Source: Rivularia sp. T60_A2020_040
GTDB lineage: Bacteria > Cyanobacteriota > Cyanobacteriia > Cyanobacteriales > Nostocaceae
NCBI GenBank assembly: GCA_015272215.1
Contig: JACYMD010000049.1
Span: 1 to 64,000, forward strand
Reading direction: 5' to 3'
Length of the DNA: 64,000 nt
Both the position numbers and the translations under genes were made by a program. Below the pieces are notes generated by a model, which ran no database searches, was not told the DNA's origin, and saw nothing but the letters and a program-made list of their open reading frames with translations. Below, one piece after another: positions 8,857-17,633 of this stretch. Every line of letters begins with the position of its first letter. Within the stretch, counting starts at the first letter, position 1.

Positions 8857-9277
8857 AATATTTCGCTTGCTCCTCGATATTCCACACACACTTTGACAAA
8901 GAATAAGAACTCTATAATAATTTTTAATTTTTTATTTTTGATTTTTAACTTTCATAATTTATATAGAGCCTTATTCTAATATTCTAATTCCAGTCCAATA
9001 TACAAGTATTCCGGAACTAGGTTTGACTTTAGTCTATTATTCCCAAAATTTACCTAAAAATATGTCAATATTATCACTAATATTGTGAAGAGTTGATGTT
9101 AAAGCGTTAGTGGTTGCTGGATAGTGGATAGTAGAAAATGTCAAATGTCAACTATCAACTGTCAACTGTCAACTGTCAACTGTCAACTATCAACTGTCAA
9201 CTGTCAACTGCCAACTGTCAACTGTCAACTATTTCGCTAAAATGTCACAAACGCTGTTGATTTAAGAGGAATATGAG
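8857..9277. other. intergenic region with CAACTGT array
   Basis: Holds the longest heptamer array of the window (9140-9231) and otherwise AT-rich DNA. No additional gene seen. Confidence 0.6.
9140..9231. repeat. CAACTGT heptamer tandem array
   Basis: About twelve tandem copies of caactgt with single-base variants (caactat, caactgc). Shorter arrays of the same unit occur at 24480-24508 and 42211-42243. Confidence 0.95.
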
Positions 9278-9475
9278 GTGAATCAATCTTCTAAGTTGAA
9301 TCAAAAATTAACCCAAGCTTTTGGGATGTTTCTGGGAATTGCGATCGCGGTATGGGTACTCAGGGGTTTAGGTATCCTGACTTTTGTGCCTGGGGGAGTT
9401 ATTTTACTGTTATTCTTGGCTGCAATTGCTTTCGGGATTCTGAGCTATGTCCAAAAAATTTGGTGGCGTTTTTAG
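9278..9475 (+). CDS. small two-helix membrane protein
   Basis: 65-residue protein starting at GTG, with a purine-rich AGAGGA ribosome site upstream. Two hydrophobic segments (about 14-33 and 38-57) separated by a short turn suggest an integral membrane hairpin, ending KIWWRF. I do not recognise a function. It could be cotranscribed with the flavoprotein gene that starts 92 bp downstream. Confidence 0.65.
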   Translation: MNQSSKLNQKLTQAFGMFLGIAIAVWVLRGLGILTFVPGGVILLLFLAAIAFGILSYVQKIWWRF

Positions 9476-9566
9476 CTAGCCTTTTTTATATATACTTTTT
9501 AGATGTACAAGTAAAAATGGCGGATTTTTTCTTAATATAAGAATTAGTTTATAAATAGTTCGGAAG

Positions 9567-10808
9567 TTGCAACGATTAAAAATTGTAATTGTAGGTGGTG
9601 GGGCTGCGGGGTTTTTTGCGGCTTGTTCAGCGGCTAAAACCAACGAGAATGCCTCTGTTCTCTTACTTGAAGCAAGTCGCGAATTATTGGCGAAGGTGCG
9701 GATTTCTGGCGGGGGACGCTGTAATGTGACTCACGCTGTTTTCGATCCGAAAAATTTTATTCAAAATTATCCCAGAGGTTCAAAAGCTTTATTGGGTGCT
9801 TTTTCTCGTTTTCAAGCTCAAGATACTGTAAATTGGTTTACTTGTGAGGGAGTGAAGCTAAAAACTGAAGCAGATGGACGGATGTTTCCTATTACTGATA
9901 ATTCGGAAACAATTGTAGATTGCTTGATTAAAACTGCTTGTGCTTATCGGGTAGAAATTCGCACGGGTTCACCTGTGGTATCGGTGAAATTTCAAGAATT
10001 AGAAGATAAATCTAGATTTGAAATTGTACTTAAATCTGGAGAAGTTTTGCAATGCGATAAATTATTGTTGGCAACTGGTAGCAATCCTGTAGGTTACAAA
10101 ATCGCCAAACAACTAGGTCATCAAGTTGAACCAACAGTTCCTTCTTTATTTACCTTCAATATTTTAGATCAAGAATTGCGAGATTTAGCTGGTGTGAGTG
10201 TTGACTCTGTACAGCTACGTTTATCAGTACCGGGAAAACCTCAACTTGAACAAATTGGACCGTTACTAATTACTCATTGGGGTTTAAGTGGTCCTGCGGT
10301 ATTAAAACTTTCGGCTTGGGGTGCGAGAATATTCCACGAATCAGGCTACAAAGGTACTTTGTCTATTAATTGGCTACCTAATTTCAATCAAGAACAATTG
10401 CGAAAAGAATTATTACAGGTCAAAAGCGAACATGGGAAAAGGGCGATCGCCTTACACCGAGGAATTAAATTACCCCATCGTTTATGGCAGTATCTCATCT
10501 CCCGCGCCGGTATAGAAAAAGAAACTCGCTGGGCAGAATTACTGAAAAAGGATTTAAATAAGTTGGTAGACGAACTCACTCAAGGAGAATACACCATTGG
10601 TGGTAAAGGAGTTTTTAAAGACGAATTTGTTACCTGTGGCGGAATTAAACTTAAAGAAGTCAACTTTAAAACAATGGAAAGCCGTTTAGTAAAAGGACTT
10701 TACTTTGCCGGAGAAATTCTTGATATCGATGGTGTTACCGGCGGTTTTAACTTCCAAAGCGCTTGGACAACGGGGTATTTGGCAGGTTTAGCAATGGGCG
10801 AGGAATGA
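9567..10808 (+). CDS. BaiN/HI0933-like flavoprotein oxidoreductase
   Basis: 413-residue FAD-dependent oxidoreductase of the HI0933/YhiN/BaiN group. The N-terminal dinucleotide-binding motif VGGGAAGFFAA, the RISGGGRCNVTH motif near residue 47-58 and the C-terminal second FAD motif (GLYFAGEILDIDGVTGG, then FNFQSAWTTG) are all present. It starts at TTG. Some relatives reduce bile-acid derivatives or oxidise aminoacetone; the substrate in cyanobacteria is not known. Convergent with the DUF5895-like gene. Confidence 0.9.
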   Translation: MQRLKIVIVGGGAAGFFAACSAAKTNENASVLLLEASRELLAKVRISGGGRCNVTHAVFDPKNFIQNYPRGSKALLGAFSRFQAQDTVNWFTCEGVKLKTEADGRMFPITDNSETIVDCLIKTACAYRVEIRTGSPVVSVKFQELEDKSRFEIVLKSGEVLQCDKLLLATGSNPVGYKIAKQLGHQVEPTVPSLFTFNILDQELRDLAGVSVDSVQLRLSVPGKPQLEQIGPLLITHWGLSGPAVLKLSAWGARIFHESGYKGTLSINWLPNFNQEQLRKELLQVKSEHGKRAIALHRGIKLPHRLWQYLISRAGIEKETRWAELLKKDLNKLVDELTQGEYTIGGKGVFKDEFVTCGGIKLKEVNFKTMESRLVKGLYFAGEILDIDGVTGGFNFQSAWTTGYLAGLAMGEE

Positions 10809-10825
10809 GGATTTAGGAGTAATGC

Positions 10826-10930
10826 GATTTTGGATTTTAGATTAAAAATTTGGGATGCTTCCAACTCCTAACTCCGGTGGTACTAACTCTTAACTTCTAA
10901 TCCAAAATCCAAAATCTAAAATCCAAAATC
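10826..10930. repeat. inverted pair of GATTTTGGATTTTAGATT repeats
   Basis: The 18-mer at 10826-10843 is perfectly inverted at 10913-10930, immediately before the stop codon of the convergent minus-strand gene. The long hairpin could terminate both transcripts. Confidence 0.7.
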
Positions 10931-11803
10931 CTAATAGGGTGGATATCCAAAATCATCGTCTTCTGGATAAATGTAGGAACTAGAAACGCCAGCGGCTACC
11001 ATTGGACGTGGTGTTTCTGTTTTTACGGGTTCTTTGGCAAAATCTTTGTATTCTTCAAAGGTTTTAGAAATGAGTGCGGATTCTTTTGAGTCTGAAGCAA
11101 TCAAATAGTTAGTTAATGTGGAAACTGTAGGATGTTTGTAGTCAACAGTTGCAGCAACCAAAACTGTATTTGTAGCAATTCCTCTTTCTTCGCATTCAAT
11201 TATCGGCGAAAAAATCCCGTGAGCGTGAAACAACGGACCTTTTGGATTTGCGGATTGCCTGCGATATCCGGCATAAGCTCTTTCTAATTCAGTCACAAAT
11301 CCCGCAGTTGCTCTGCCTTGTTGATATTCGCAATAAGCTTTACTAAAACTTGCTCCTGCTGCACCATTTAAAGTTAATTGCAAAGGCAATTCATGTAAAA
11401 AATTATTATCCTCCCCGGCTAAAAAAATTAAATAGCGAGTAAAAGTTTTAAATTTAAGTTTGTCCTCTTTAAAAGCATCATAATTATCTTTGAGAGTTCC
11501 TAATTTTGCTCCTGTTTCACGATCCTTGACTGATAAAGGTCCCCGACGGACTATAACTATATTTGGTGTGGTGGTAATAAAAACTGTTTCCACTCCCGAA
11601 CTAAATTCATGTTCCACCTGCTGCCAATTTTCATCGGGTACAAAGCCAACAGCACGAGCATTATCTAATTTAATCGCCAAGCCGTAGGATGTTACGCCAT
11701 CGGTGCCATATCTGGGATTAATCATTTGACACCAAGGGATAATACGAGAAGGTGGTGCATTGAACTTCTCGTCTTCAAAGTCGAATTTTGCAGATGCTTT
11801 CAT
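10931..11803 (-). CDS. DUF5895-like conserved cyanobacterial protein
   Basis: 290 residues that match, from memory, a cyanobacterial family annotated DUF5895: MKASAKFDFEDEKFNAPPSR at the start, PWCQMINPRYG, and a C-terminal EEYKDF. No catalytic motif is recognised. The ATG at 11803 is chosen because the family similarity starts there; an upstream TTG at 11932 would add 43 residues of non-coding appearance. Function unknown. Its C-terminus is acidic and aromatic (EDDDFGYPPY). Confidence 0.7.
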   Translation of the reverse strand: MKASAKFDFEDEKFNAPPSRIIPWCQMINPRYGTDGVTSYGLAIKLDNARAVGFVPDENWQQVEHEFSSGVETVFITTTPNIVIVRRGPLSVKDRETGAKLGTLKDNYDAFKEDKLKFKTFTRYLIFLAGEDNNFLHELPLQLTLNGAAGASFSKAYCEYQQGRATAGFVTELERAYAGYRRQSANPKGPLFHAHGIFSPIIECEERGIATNTVLVAATVDYKHPTVSTLTNYLIASDSKESALISKTFEEYKDFAKEPVKTETPRPMVAAGVSSSYIYPEDDDFGYPPY

Positions 11804-12423
11804 CGTAAATGCGCGGTTGTCGATTTTGTATTTGTGGAATTTTGCTCGGTTGAGTAGAATTTGAGTGCGAGGAGTGGAATGGTGATATTTTGAGACAAAT
11901 AAATGCCGTGATTTGCTGCAACCGAGAATCAATTAAAGCGATTTAATAAACTCAATTATTATTTATTTATCATTTCGGAGGGACATTATGCATCTACCTG
12001 AAGCAGTTTTTTACAAGAACTTTACTTTCACCGTAGTGGTTGGATAATAATTTACTGTTAGTTAATCTTGTATTAGCTAGGTTTTTAAGTAATAAAAATA
12101 CTAAGCGTTTTACTGTTTTCTATATTGTGTCCATATCCGTGTCGAGATGTAAGAACCAGTAAAGGCAGTTATTTTCATGATAATGGACTGATAATTTAAT
12201 TGTTCTAATTGAGTAATATTAGTAACTATTCTTTTTCAATTTAAGTATTTACCCTATGAGGTGGTGTTTTATTGAAAATTTAGGGTAAGACATACAAACC
12301 TTGTTCAGCGTCAGAATCTGGTAACAAATTTCGGGGAGAAAATTGATTATCACCAAAAATTCACAAAAAAATCCAACGTATAATAAACACGCTGGAAAAT
12401 TCATATAAAATACAACTCAAAAG
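11804..12423. other. intergenic region with one short ORF
   Basis: AT-rich spacer. The only notable item is a 19-codon ORF at 11988 with a strong ribosome site. Confidence 0.5.
11988..12047 (+). CDS. possible 19-residue leader peptide
   Basis: ATG preceded by CGGAGGGA at ideal spacing, one of the strongest ribosome sites in the window, followed by 19 codons (MHLPEAVFYKNFTFTVVVG) and TAA. No downstream plus-strand gene follows, so a leader function is not supported by context. It may be the surviving start of a lost gene. Confidence 0.3.
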   Translation: MHLPEAVFYKNFTFTVVVG

Positions 12424-12552
12424 TATAGCAAATTTCAGTTGAGTCCAATACACTAAAACCTCACCCCCTTCCCCTCTCCTTGCTAAGGAGAGGGGTGCCC
12501 GGAGGGCGGGGTGAGGTAAAATTTGTATTGCACCCAAGTGAAAACCGCTATA
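12424..12552. repeat. MITE-like repeat, copy A (complete)
   Basis: A 129-bp element bounded by TATAGC...GCTATA, with imperfect inverted ends of about 28 bp (tatagcaaatttcagttgag versus the right-end complement). Its core at 12459-12516 is a nested inverted repeat starting CCTCACCCC and ending GGGGTGAGG, containing CCCCTCTCCTT/AAGGAGAGGGG. It ends two bases before the stop codon of the Rpn-like pseudogene. A second, partial copy is at 22471-22564. Confidence 0.7.
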
Positions 12553-12553
12553 T

Positions 12554-13087
12554 TTACTCAGCTTGATTGCTTTGTAATTGCTGCACTTCCTCAACCGTTA
12601 AACCAGTGGCTTTCGCAATTAATTCAACGGAAAGTCCTTCTTTAAGAAGATTGACAGCAATTGTTCGAGTAGCTTGTTGACTACCTTCAACTCTACCTTC
12701 GGCTCTACCTTCGGCTTTACCTTCATCCACTAACAATTGGTAAGTTACTGACTCGCGCATAATATCCCTCCTCAGTAAACGTTGAATATCCTCTTGTTCC
12801 AATACTAGCCCAGCCAAAATAAATGTAGACGCAGCCACATCCGTTTGAACTTGTTTATCGGTGATGTTATCGATTCGGCTTGCGACTTCTTGCAAAGTGT
12901 CGATTTTACTTTCAGCATTACTTAAAACCGCAAATGGAAGCAAACCGGGGGTTTGTAAAAATATTTCTGTTGATTGCTCCCAAAGACGGATGACTTGGAA
13001 ACGATGTAAGGTTTCTTCAAGCTCAAATGTAGTTTTGTAAACTTCTTCTGAGTTAGTTTGCTTTAAGTAAATTACGACTTGCAGCAT
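12554..13087 (-). pseudogene. Rpn/DUF4351-type nuclease family protein, 5'-truncated
   Basis: The 177 residues correspond to the C-terminal part of the cyanobacterial Rpn-like PD-(D/E)XK family (VVIYLKQTNS, IMRESVTYQLLVDEGKAEGR, and the terminal LLKEGLSVELIAKATGLTVE). The nuclease core, normally in the first 110 residues, is absent. Upstream of the ATG the same frame reads LDYRFPQKR, which also belongs to the family, but it is cut by a TAA codon. Beyond that the DNA turns into short tandem repeats. So this is a remnant of a longer gene, probably not translated as an active nuclease. It is followed directly by the MITE-like element. Confidence 0.75.
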
Positions 13088-13162
13088 TCGTTTTTGGGGA
13101 AAACGATAGTCAAGTTATTGCTTGGTTATTATCCGAATTTCAAAAATAAAAAATAATATTAA

Positions 13163-13262
13163 TTTGATAGCTGATAGTTGTTGATAGTTGATAATTGATA
13201 GTCGTTTTTGTCAAATCTACAACTAATAATTAACCACTAACAACTAACTACTAACAACTAAA
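13163..13262. repeat. TTGATAG / ACTAACA heptamer repeats
   Basis: Degenerate tandem ttgatag units, then (ca)acta-type units, filling the space between the pseudogene and the PHP gene. Confidence 0.8.
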
Positions 13263-13267
13263 ATTAC

Positions 13268-13954
13268 CTACAACCGCTGAAGTAGACTTAAACCGTGTGT
13301 ATCGGTACCGCAAGTACTGTATAATCCGTACTCAGCAGCTAATCGCTGTATTTGTTGCGATCGCGTTGGACTAGGTTTCCAAGGTTTGGGATTATTATAA
13401 GCATAAAAGCTTTCCACACCATCGATACCTAATTGAGCCGCAGCAGGAATCAAATCAAAATGTGTTCTTCTATAGCGCGCTGGATGAGCAAGTACCGCTA
13501 ATCCTCCAGCTTGTTGAATTGCAGCAATCACATTCACAGCTTGATAGTCGGAACCTGTAACTAGTTTTCCCTGAGTGTAAGGCTGTATACTCGAATGTTG
13601 TGGTTCAAAAGCATAACCTAAAATGTGAACTTCCACATTCAAAAGATTCGCGTTAATTTCAACACCACTCCATAAATAAGGTGCATCAGCATCAGGATTA
13701 TTGGATTTCCAATCTTCCAACCATTTTTGAGCAGCTTGATAACCTTTAGTACTGTGATGATCGGTAACTGCAAGTCCTTTCAAACCAATATTAATAGCTT
13801 GCTGCATTAATTCTGAAGGCTGTATTTTACCATCAGAACATACAGTATGCATATGAAAGTTATAATTATTCGGACAACTCTGTGCGTCTAAACTCTGAAA
13901 TACTTCTTTTAAAAGCGTCTTAGAAGCACAAGTACGGGCAAAATTCACAACCAT
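13268..13954 (-). CDS. PHP-domain phosphoesterase
   Basis: 228-residue PHP-superfamily metal-dependent phosphoesterase, resembling the YciV/RNase AM type. Metal motifs are NFHMHTVCSDG near residue 35, TDHHS, LAHPARY in the middle and CGTDTHG at the C-terminus. Relatives hydrolyse 3',5'-nucleotide bisphosphates or trim RNA 5' ends. Start at 13954 (MVVNFA) is preferred over a GTG at 13990, since AAGG precedes it and the family usually begins there. Stand-alone gene. Confidence 0.88.
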   Translation of the reverse strand: MVVNFARTCASKTLLKEVFQSLDAQSCPNNYNFHMHTVCSDGKIQPSELMQQAINIGLKGLAVTDHHSTKGYQAAQKWLEDWKSNNPDADAPYLWSGVEINANLLNVEVHILGYAFEPQHSSIQPYTQGKLVTGSDYQAVNVIAAIQQAGGLAVLAHPARYRRTHFDLIPAAAQLGIDGVESFYAYNNPKPWKPSPTRSQQIQRLAAEYGLYSTCGTDTHGLSLLQRL

Positions 13955-14313
13955 AGCCTTTTCTTGTGTAAAATTATTTATTCTTAACACTCCACTCGCT
14001 CACACTGTACTCCGGAAAACACTAATAATCCGGATTTGTTTTACTACCAACTTTTTGCGTTTTTTTAGCAAAATTTTTCAATATGTTAAGACTAACTTAG
14101 CAAATTTTCATCTTTATGGTATGAGTACTTTCTATGACTTCTCAGTATTTTAGTAATAAATAATTCTTATTATTTAAGTAATTAGGCGCTCTTGTCTTCA
14201 ATCCTGAATAAATAAAAATACTGTATACACGAATATACAGTGTGTTCTTTTGATGTTATAAGCTGCAATATACTGAGATTCAAAGCTGATAAGAAAGAAA
14301 TTCCGGTCTATGT
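13955..14313. other. intergenic region downstream of the AraC gene
   Basis: AT-rich, containing the hairpin at 14220-14241 and presumably the PHP gene promoter. No gene seen. Confidence 0.5.
14220..14241 (-). terminator. terminator of the AraC gene
   Basis: Perfect 8-bp stem ACTGTATA/TATACAGT with a 6-base loop. In the minus-strand direction it is followed by TATTTTTATT. Confidence 0.6.
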
Positions 14314-15231
14314 TCAGGATATTCGTAAACGTTCAACATCCCGGATAGGAGGCGCACCAAACATGCGGGCATATTCGCGGCTAAACTGTGAACTACTCTC
14401 ATACCCAACTTGATAAGCAGCTCGAGCTGCATCAGCCTTTTCAGCAAGCATTATCTGTCGCGCAGATAAGAGTCGCAATTGTTTTTGGTATTGCAGCGGA
14501 CTCATTGAGGTGACTGCTTTGAAATGGCGATGGAACGATGCCGTAGACATATTCACCTGCTCAGCAAGATCCTCAACCCGCAGCGGCTTCGTAAGCTCTG
14601 CCTTAATTTGTCTGATTACTTCTGCAATTCGCTGCATGTTACTGCCAGCGGTGGCAACCTGACGAACAGCTTCACCTTGGCGATCAGTGAGTAGACGGTA
14701 ATAAATTTCGCGGATCATCATCGGGGCGAGAAACAGAATATCCTGTGGTGTCTCTAACAGGTTGATTAACCGGATGACGCAATCAAGCAAAGACGGATTG
14801 GCATCGCTAACGCACCAGCCTCTGACCGAGTTTTCTTTGCGATCGTTGTCTGGATTTGTTTGAGCAATAATCTCACAGAGTTGAACTGGGTCTAGCTTCA
14901 GCTTCAAGCCGAGATAGGGTCGATCGGGTGTCGCCTCGATCATGCAGACGCTCAACGGCAAATCCACTGGCATCACTAAATATTGAGCAACACCATATTG
15001 AAAGATTTCTTCATTCAGCGATAATTTCTTTTCGCCCTGTACCACCATAGCAAACAACGGTTCGCTGACCGTTTGGATGGTTTTACAAGTATCGCATCGC
15101 ACAAAGACTAAGGAATCGATCCCAGTTGGATGATAAATGCCTTCCTTGCTGTTTGTGTGTCGATCGATGATTGTTGCCAATTCTGCACATTTGGCGATCG
15201 CGCTCTTGTAGCTGACTGTATCAATCATCAT
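14314..15231 (-). CDS. AraC-family transcriptional regulator
   Basis: 305 residues. The N-terminal half is the AraC N-terminal cupin-like sensor domain seen in CmrA-type regulators (SLVFVRCDTC, FAMVVQGEKK). The C-terminal half has two helix-turn-helix segments: LRVEDLAEQVNMSTASFHRHF and the second around AAYQVGYESSSQFSREYARMF. It is divergent from the damaged lipoprotein, SnoaL and dehydrogenase genes, and regulators of this type commonly control adjacent reductase genes, so regulation of the 15.5-19.8 kb cluster is a good inference. GC content is higher than in the flanking genes. Confidence 0.92.
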   Translation of the reverse strand: MMIDTVSYKSAIAKCAELATIIDRHTNSKEGIYHPTGIDSLVFVRCDTCKTIQTVSEPLFAMVVQGEKKLSLNEEIFQYGVAQYLVMPVDLPLSVCMIEATPDRPYLGLKLKLDPVQLCEIIAQTNPDNDRKENSVRGWCVSDANPSLLDCVIRLINLLETPQDILFLAPMMIREIYYRLLTDRQGEAVRQVATAGSNMQRIAEVIRQIKAELTKPLRVEDLAEQVNMSTASFHRHFKAVTSMSPLQYQKQLRLLSARQIMLAEKADAARAAYQVGYESSSQFSREYARMFGAPPIRDVERLRIS

Positions 15232-15578
15232 GCTGGATTCCTAATAGATATAGCTCTGCTCCTGCAATCATTATAGGAAATTTTTCTTCTTTGTCTGCGT
15301 CTGTCTTTTGAGAGGATTAGGCAATCATCTGCGAGATTTGGGCATTTACCCTCCTGATTCTTGCTTATAGGATGAAACTATTCGAGGACAACCTTTTCTA
15401 TCTACGGTTCGGTAATCAGATCTTGCTCTTGCAATCAGATATTACCGATCGAGCCGTAGACTTCGCAGCCGTCAAGGCTACAGATGATTAGTTCGGATGG
15501 TTGAAAATGGCACATCTGCACTACGGTTTTGTGGCTCAGAATGCAAATCAGTATCAAACCATATTGGGAAGGTCTTGT
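15232..15578. other. divergent promoter region of the AraC cluster
   Basis: Spacer between the divergent regulator and cluster genes. It should hold both promoters and any AraC operator; no obvious direct repeat stood out. Confidence 0.45.
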
Positions 15579-16033
15579 ATGAACACACAATCGATGCTCA
15601 AAACATTGGCAGTGACGATCAGTTTGGGGGCTTTTGCATTGATCAGCTGTAGTCCTCAATCTACGATAGAAGCACCTGCACTGGCATCTTCTACAGAAGC
15701 TTCTGCCACTGAATCTTCGTCAGTTGCTCCATCTCCTCAAACCTCTAATAATCGCCAAACTGTGAATCCAAATCAAGCTAACACGGAAGCCTCCCAAACA
15801 AGTCACCCTTACAGCGGAATGTGGGTTACGAAAGATGGTTATATCCGCCATGAACTTCTACCCAACAACCGCTACGACGAAGCTCGCGGTGACAGAGAGA
15901 GCGCCTATCAGGGGCGCTATGAAATAACAGGAAATCACATCAGCTACTGGGACGAATTGGATTTATCGCCGATGGCGAGTTTCGTGACGGCGTACTTTAT
16001 CACGGCGGCTATATTTTTTACCGAGAAAAATAA
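15579..16033 (+). pseudogene. Atu4866-like lipoprotein gene, frameshifted
   Basis: Starts at ATG 15579 with GGAAGG upstream. A lipoprotein signal (SLGAFALISC) and Ser/Thr-rich linker lead into an Atu4866-type domain: YSGMWVTKDGYIRHELLPN, YDEARG, SAYQGRYEITG. After HISYWDEL the frame goes wrong near 15957-15961. Shifting by one base gives GFIADGEFRDGVLYHGGYI then FYREK and TAA at 16031-16033, the expected family ending. A single missing G (ttgga for ttggga) explains it. As written the frame runs on to 16067 with an unrelated tail. Real mutation or sequencing error cannot be separated from one sequence. The function of the domain is not established. Confidence 0.8.
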
Positions 16034-16120
16034 GCCCTTCAACATACTGAACGGCAAACAAAAGTGAAAGGTTGGAGAACTGGCTGCATCCTCCTATCTC
16101 ACCGGGAGCAACGCGATTTT

Positions 16121-16662
16121 GTGAAAACCCGTGCGATTGGTACAGGGCTGATCGGGCTACTGGCTATCCCGGCGATGACGCAAGCTCGCACGGAGGAGGC
16201 AGGTTTTCAGTCAAATGTGGCTGCGTTGGAGCTAAGTCATGACTTGACCGCATTGAATAAGCAATCTGCCCTCGATCAGTTTCCAGCGATCGTAGATTTG
16301 GCTCAGGCAACTCAGCCCAATCAAGCAGACGCACAGGAGACTCAGGTAATCGAACAGCGCAACAAGGAAATCGTCCGGCAGTATTTTGACGGTTGGCGCA
16401 ACGGAACTGGCAGCTTCTTCGACCTGCTCGCCCCGGATGCAACCTGGACGATTACGGGCACTGGCCCAACAGCGGGCACCTATCGCAAGCAAGCGCTAAT
16501 CGATCAGGTCATTAACCCAACCAGTGCCCGTCTATCAACCCCTATCGGAACACCTACACCTGGTATTTCAAAATGCAGAATGGCAAAGCAATCGAAGCAA
16601 TCGCCTTTCTGGATATGCAAGAGTTCAACGACTTATGGACAAGAGTTTCACCGAGGGACTAA
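16121..16662 (+). pseudogene. SnoaL/NTF2-like protein gene with internal deletion and frameshift
   Basis: The likely start is GTG 16121, giving a signal peptide (MKTRAIGTGLIGLLAIPAM, cut after TQA). The NTF2-like domain begins KEIVRQYFDGWRNGTGSFFD and LAPDATWTITGTGP and is intact to NPTSARLSTPI. There the frame changes: the other frame reads YRNTYTWYFKMQNGKAIEA, then FLDMQEFNDLW, and stops at 16660-16662, which is the normal C-terminus. The roughly 30 residues expected between the two parts are missing, and the junction falls in a ccctat-like stretch shared by both sides (about 16537-16545). Product is probably non-functional. Relatives are small isomerase-like or binding proteins. Confidence 0.75.
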
Positions 16663-16722
16663 TGCTGGTCGCTCTGTCGCTGAGCTAAAGCGACTTCCAC
16701 AACTTCAGTAAGGAGAATAACC

Positions 16723-17487
16723 ATGACAAACAGCACGAAGATTGCATTAGTCACAGGAGCAAGCCGAGGGCTGGGCAAAAATACTGCTTTGGCACTTGCT
16801 AAAAAAGGAGTCGATGTGATCGTGACATATCGCAGCAGCGAGGCAGAAGCAAAAAATGTTGTCTCTGCGATTGAAGAAATTGGTGGTAAAGCTGGTGCAC
16901 TGCAACTGGATACTTCTAACACCAAAACCTTTGATGATTTCGCAGCACAAGTCAAGCAATCACTCCAGGACAAATGGCAGACAGAACAGTTTGATTTCCT
17001 GGTTAACAACGCTGGAATTGGCGTTTACGCACCGTTTGCAGAAACAACCGAGGAAGAATTCGATCGCTTAATGAACATTCATGTGAAGGGTGTTTTCTTC
17101 TTGACACAGAAACTTCTACCGTTGATTAAGGATGGTGGACGAATTGTCAATATTTCCTCCGGTCTTGCCCGTTTTGCTCTACCAGGCTATGCGGCTTACG
17201 GCACGATGAAGGGGGCGATCGAGGTTTTGAGCCGATACCTGGCAAAGGAATTAGGACACAGACAGATTGCGGTGAATATAGTGGCTCCTGGCGCGATCGC
17301 AACAGATTTTGGAGGTGGTGTCGTGCGTGACAATCCAGGAATTAACAGCTTCTTAGCTTCGCAAACTGCTTTGGGTCGCGTTGGTCTTCCGGATGATATC
17401 GGCGGGGCGATCGCAGCTTTACTTTCTGAAGACAACCGATGGGTCAATGCCCAGAGAATTGAAGTCTCTGGCGGCATGTTTCTCTAA
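16723..17487 (+). CDS. short-chain dehydrogenase/reductase (3-oxoacyl-ACP reductase-like)
   Basis: 254-residue classical SDR. NADP-binding TGASRGLG at 11-18, NNAG, catalytic Ser in NISSG, and YGTMK as the Tyr-x-x-x-Lys pair; C-terminal RIEVSGGMFL is the usual end. AGGAG lies just upstream of the ATG. It reduces a carbonyl with NAD(P)H; the substrate is unknown. It follows the two broken genes in the same orientation and is the first intact enzyme of the block. Confidence 0.93.
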   Translation: MTNSTKIALVTGASRGLGKNTALALAKKGVDVIVTYRSSEAEAKNVVSAIEEIGGKAGALQLDTSNTKTFDDFAAQVKQSLQDKWQTEQFDFLVNNAGIGVYAPFAETTEEEFDRLMNIHVKGVFFLTQKLLPLIKDGGRIVNISSGLARFALPGYAAYGTMKGAIEVLSRYLAKELGHRQIAVNIVAPGAIATDFGGGVVRDNPGINSFLASQTALGRVGLPDDIGGAIAALLSEDNRWVNAQRIEVSGGMFL

Positions 17488-17633
17488 TTCAAACTAAGGA
17501 GCAAAAAGTTAATCAGATGCACTTTAGAACATAATTACTAGGTGCGATCAATATACCGACTAATCAGCGATTAAGCTACAGCCTGTATGAGTAGCATTCA
17601 TTACCATTCATCATATTATTCAGGAATTCAATC

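Noticed and set aside
12361-12594. 77-codon minus-strand frame
   Set aside because: It runs through the MITE-like repeat and has no coding character (PHPALRAPLSLARRGEGGE).
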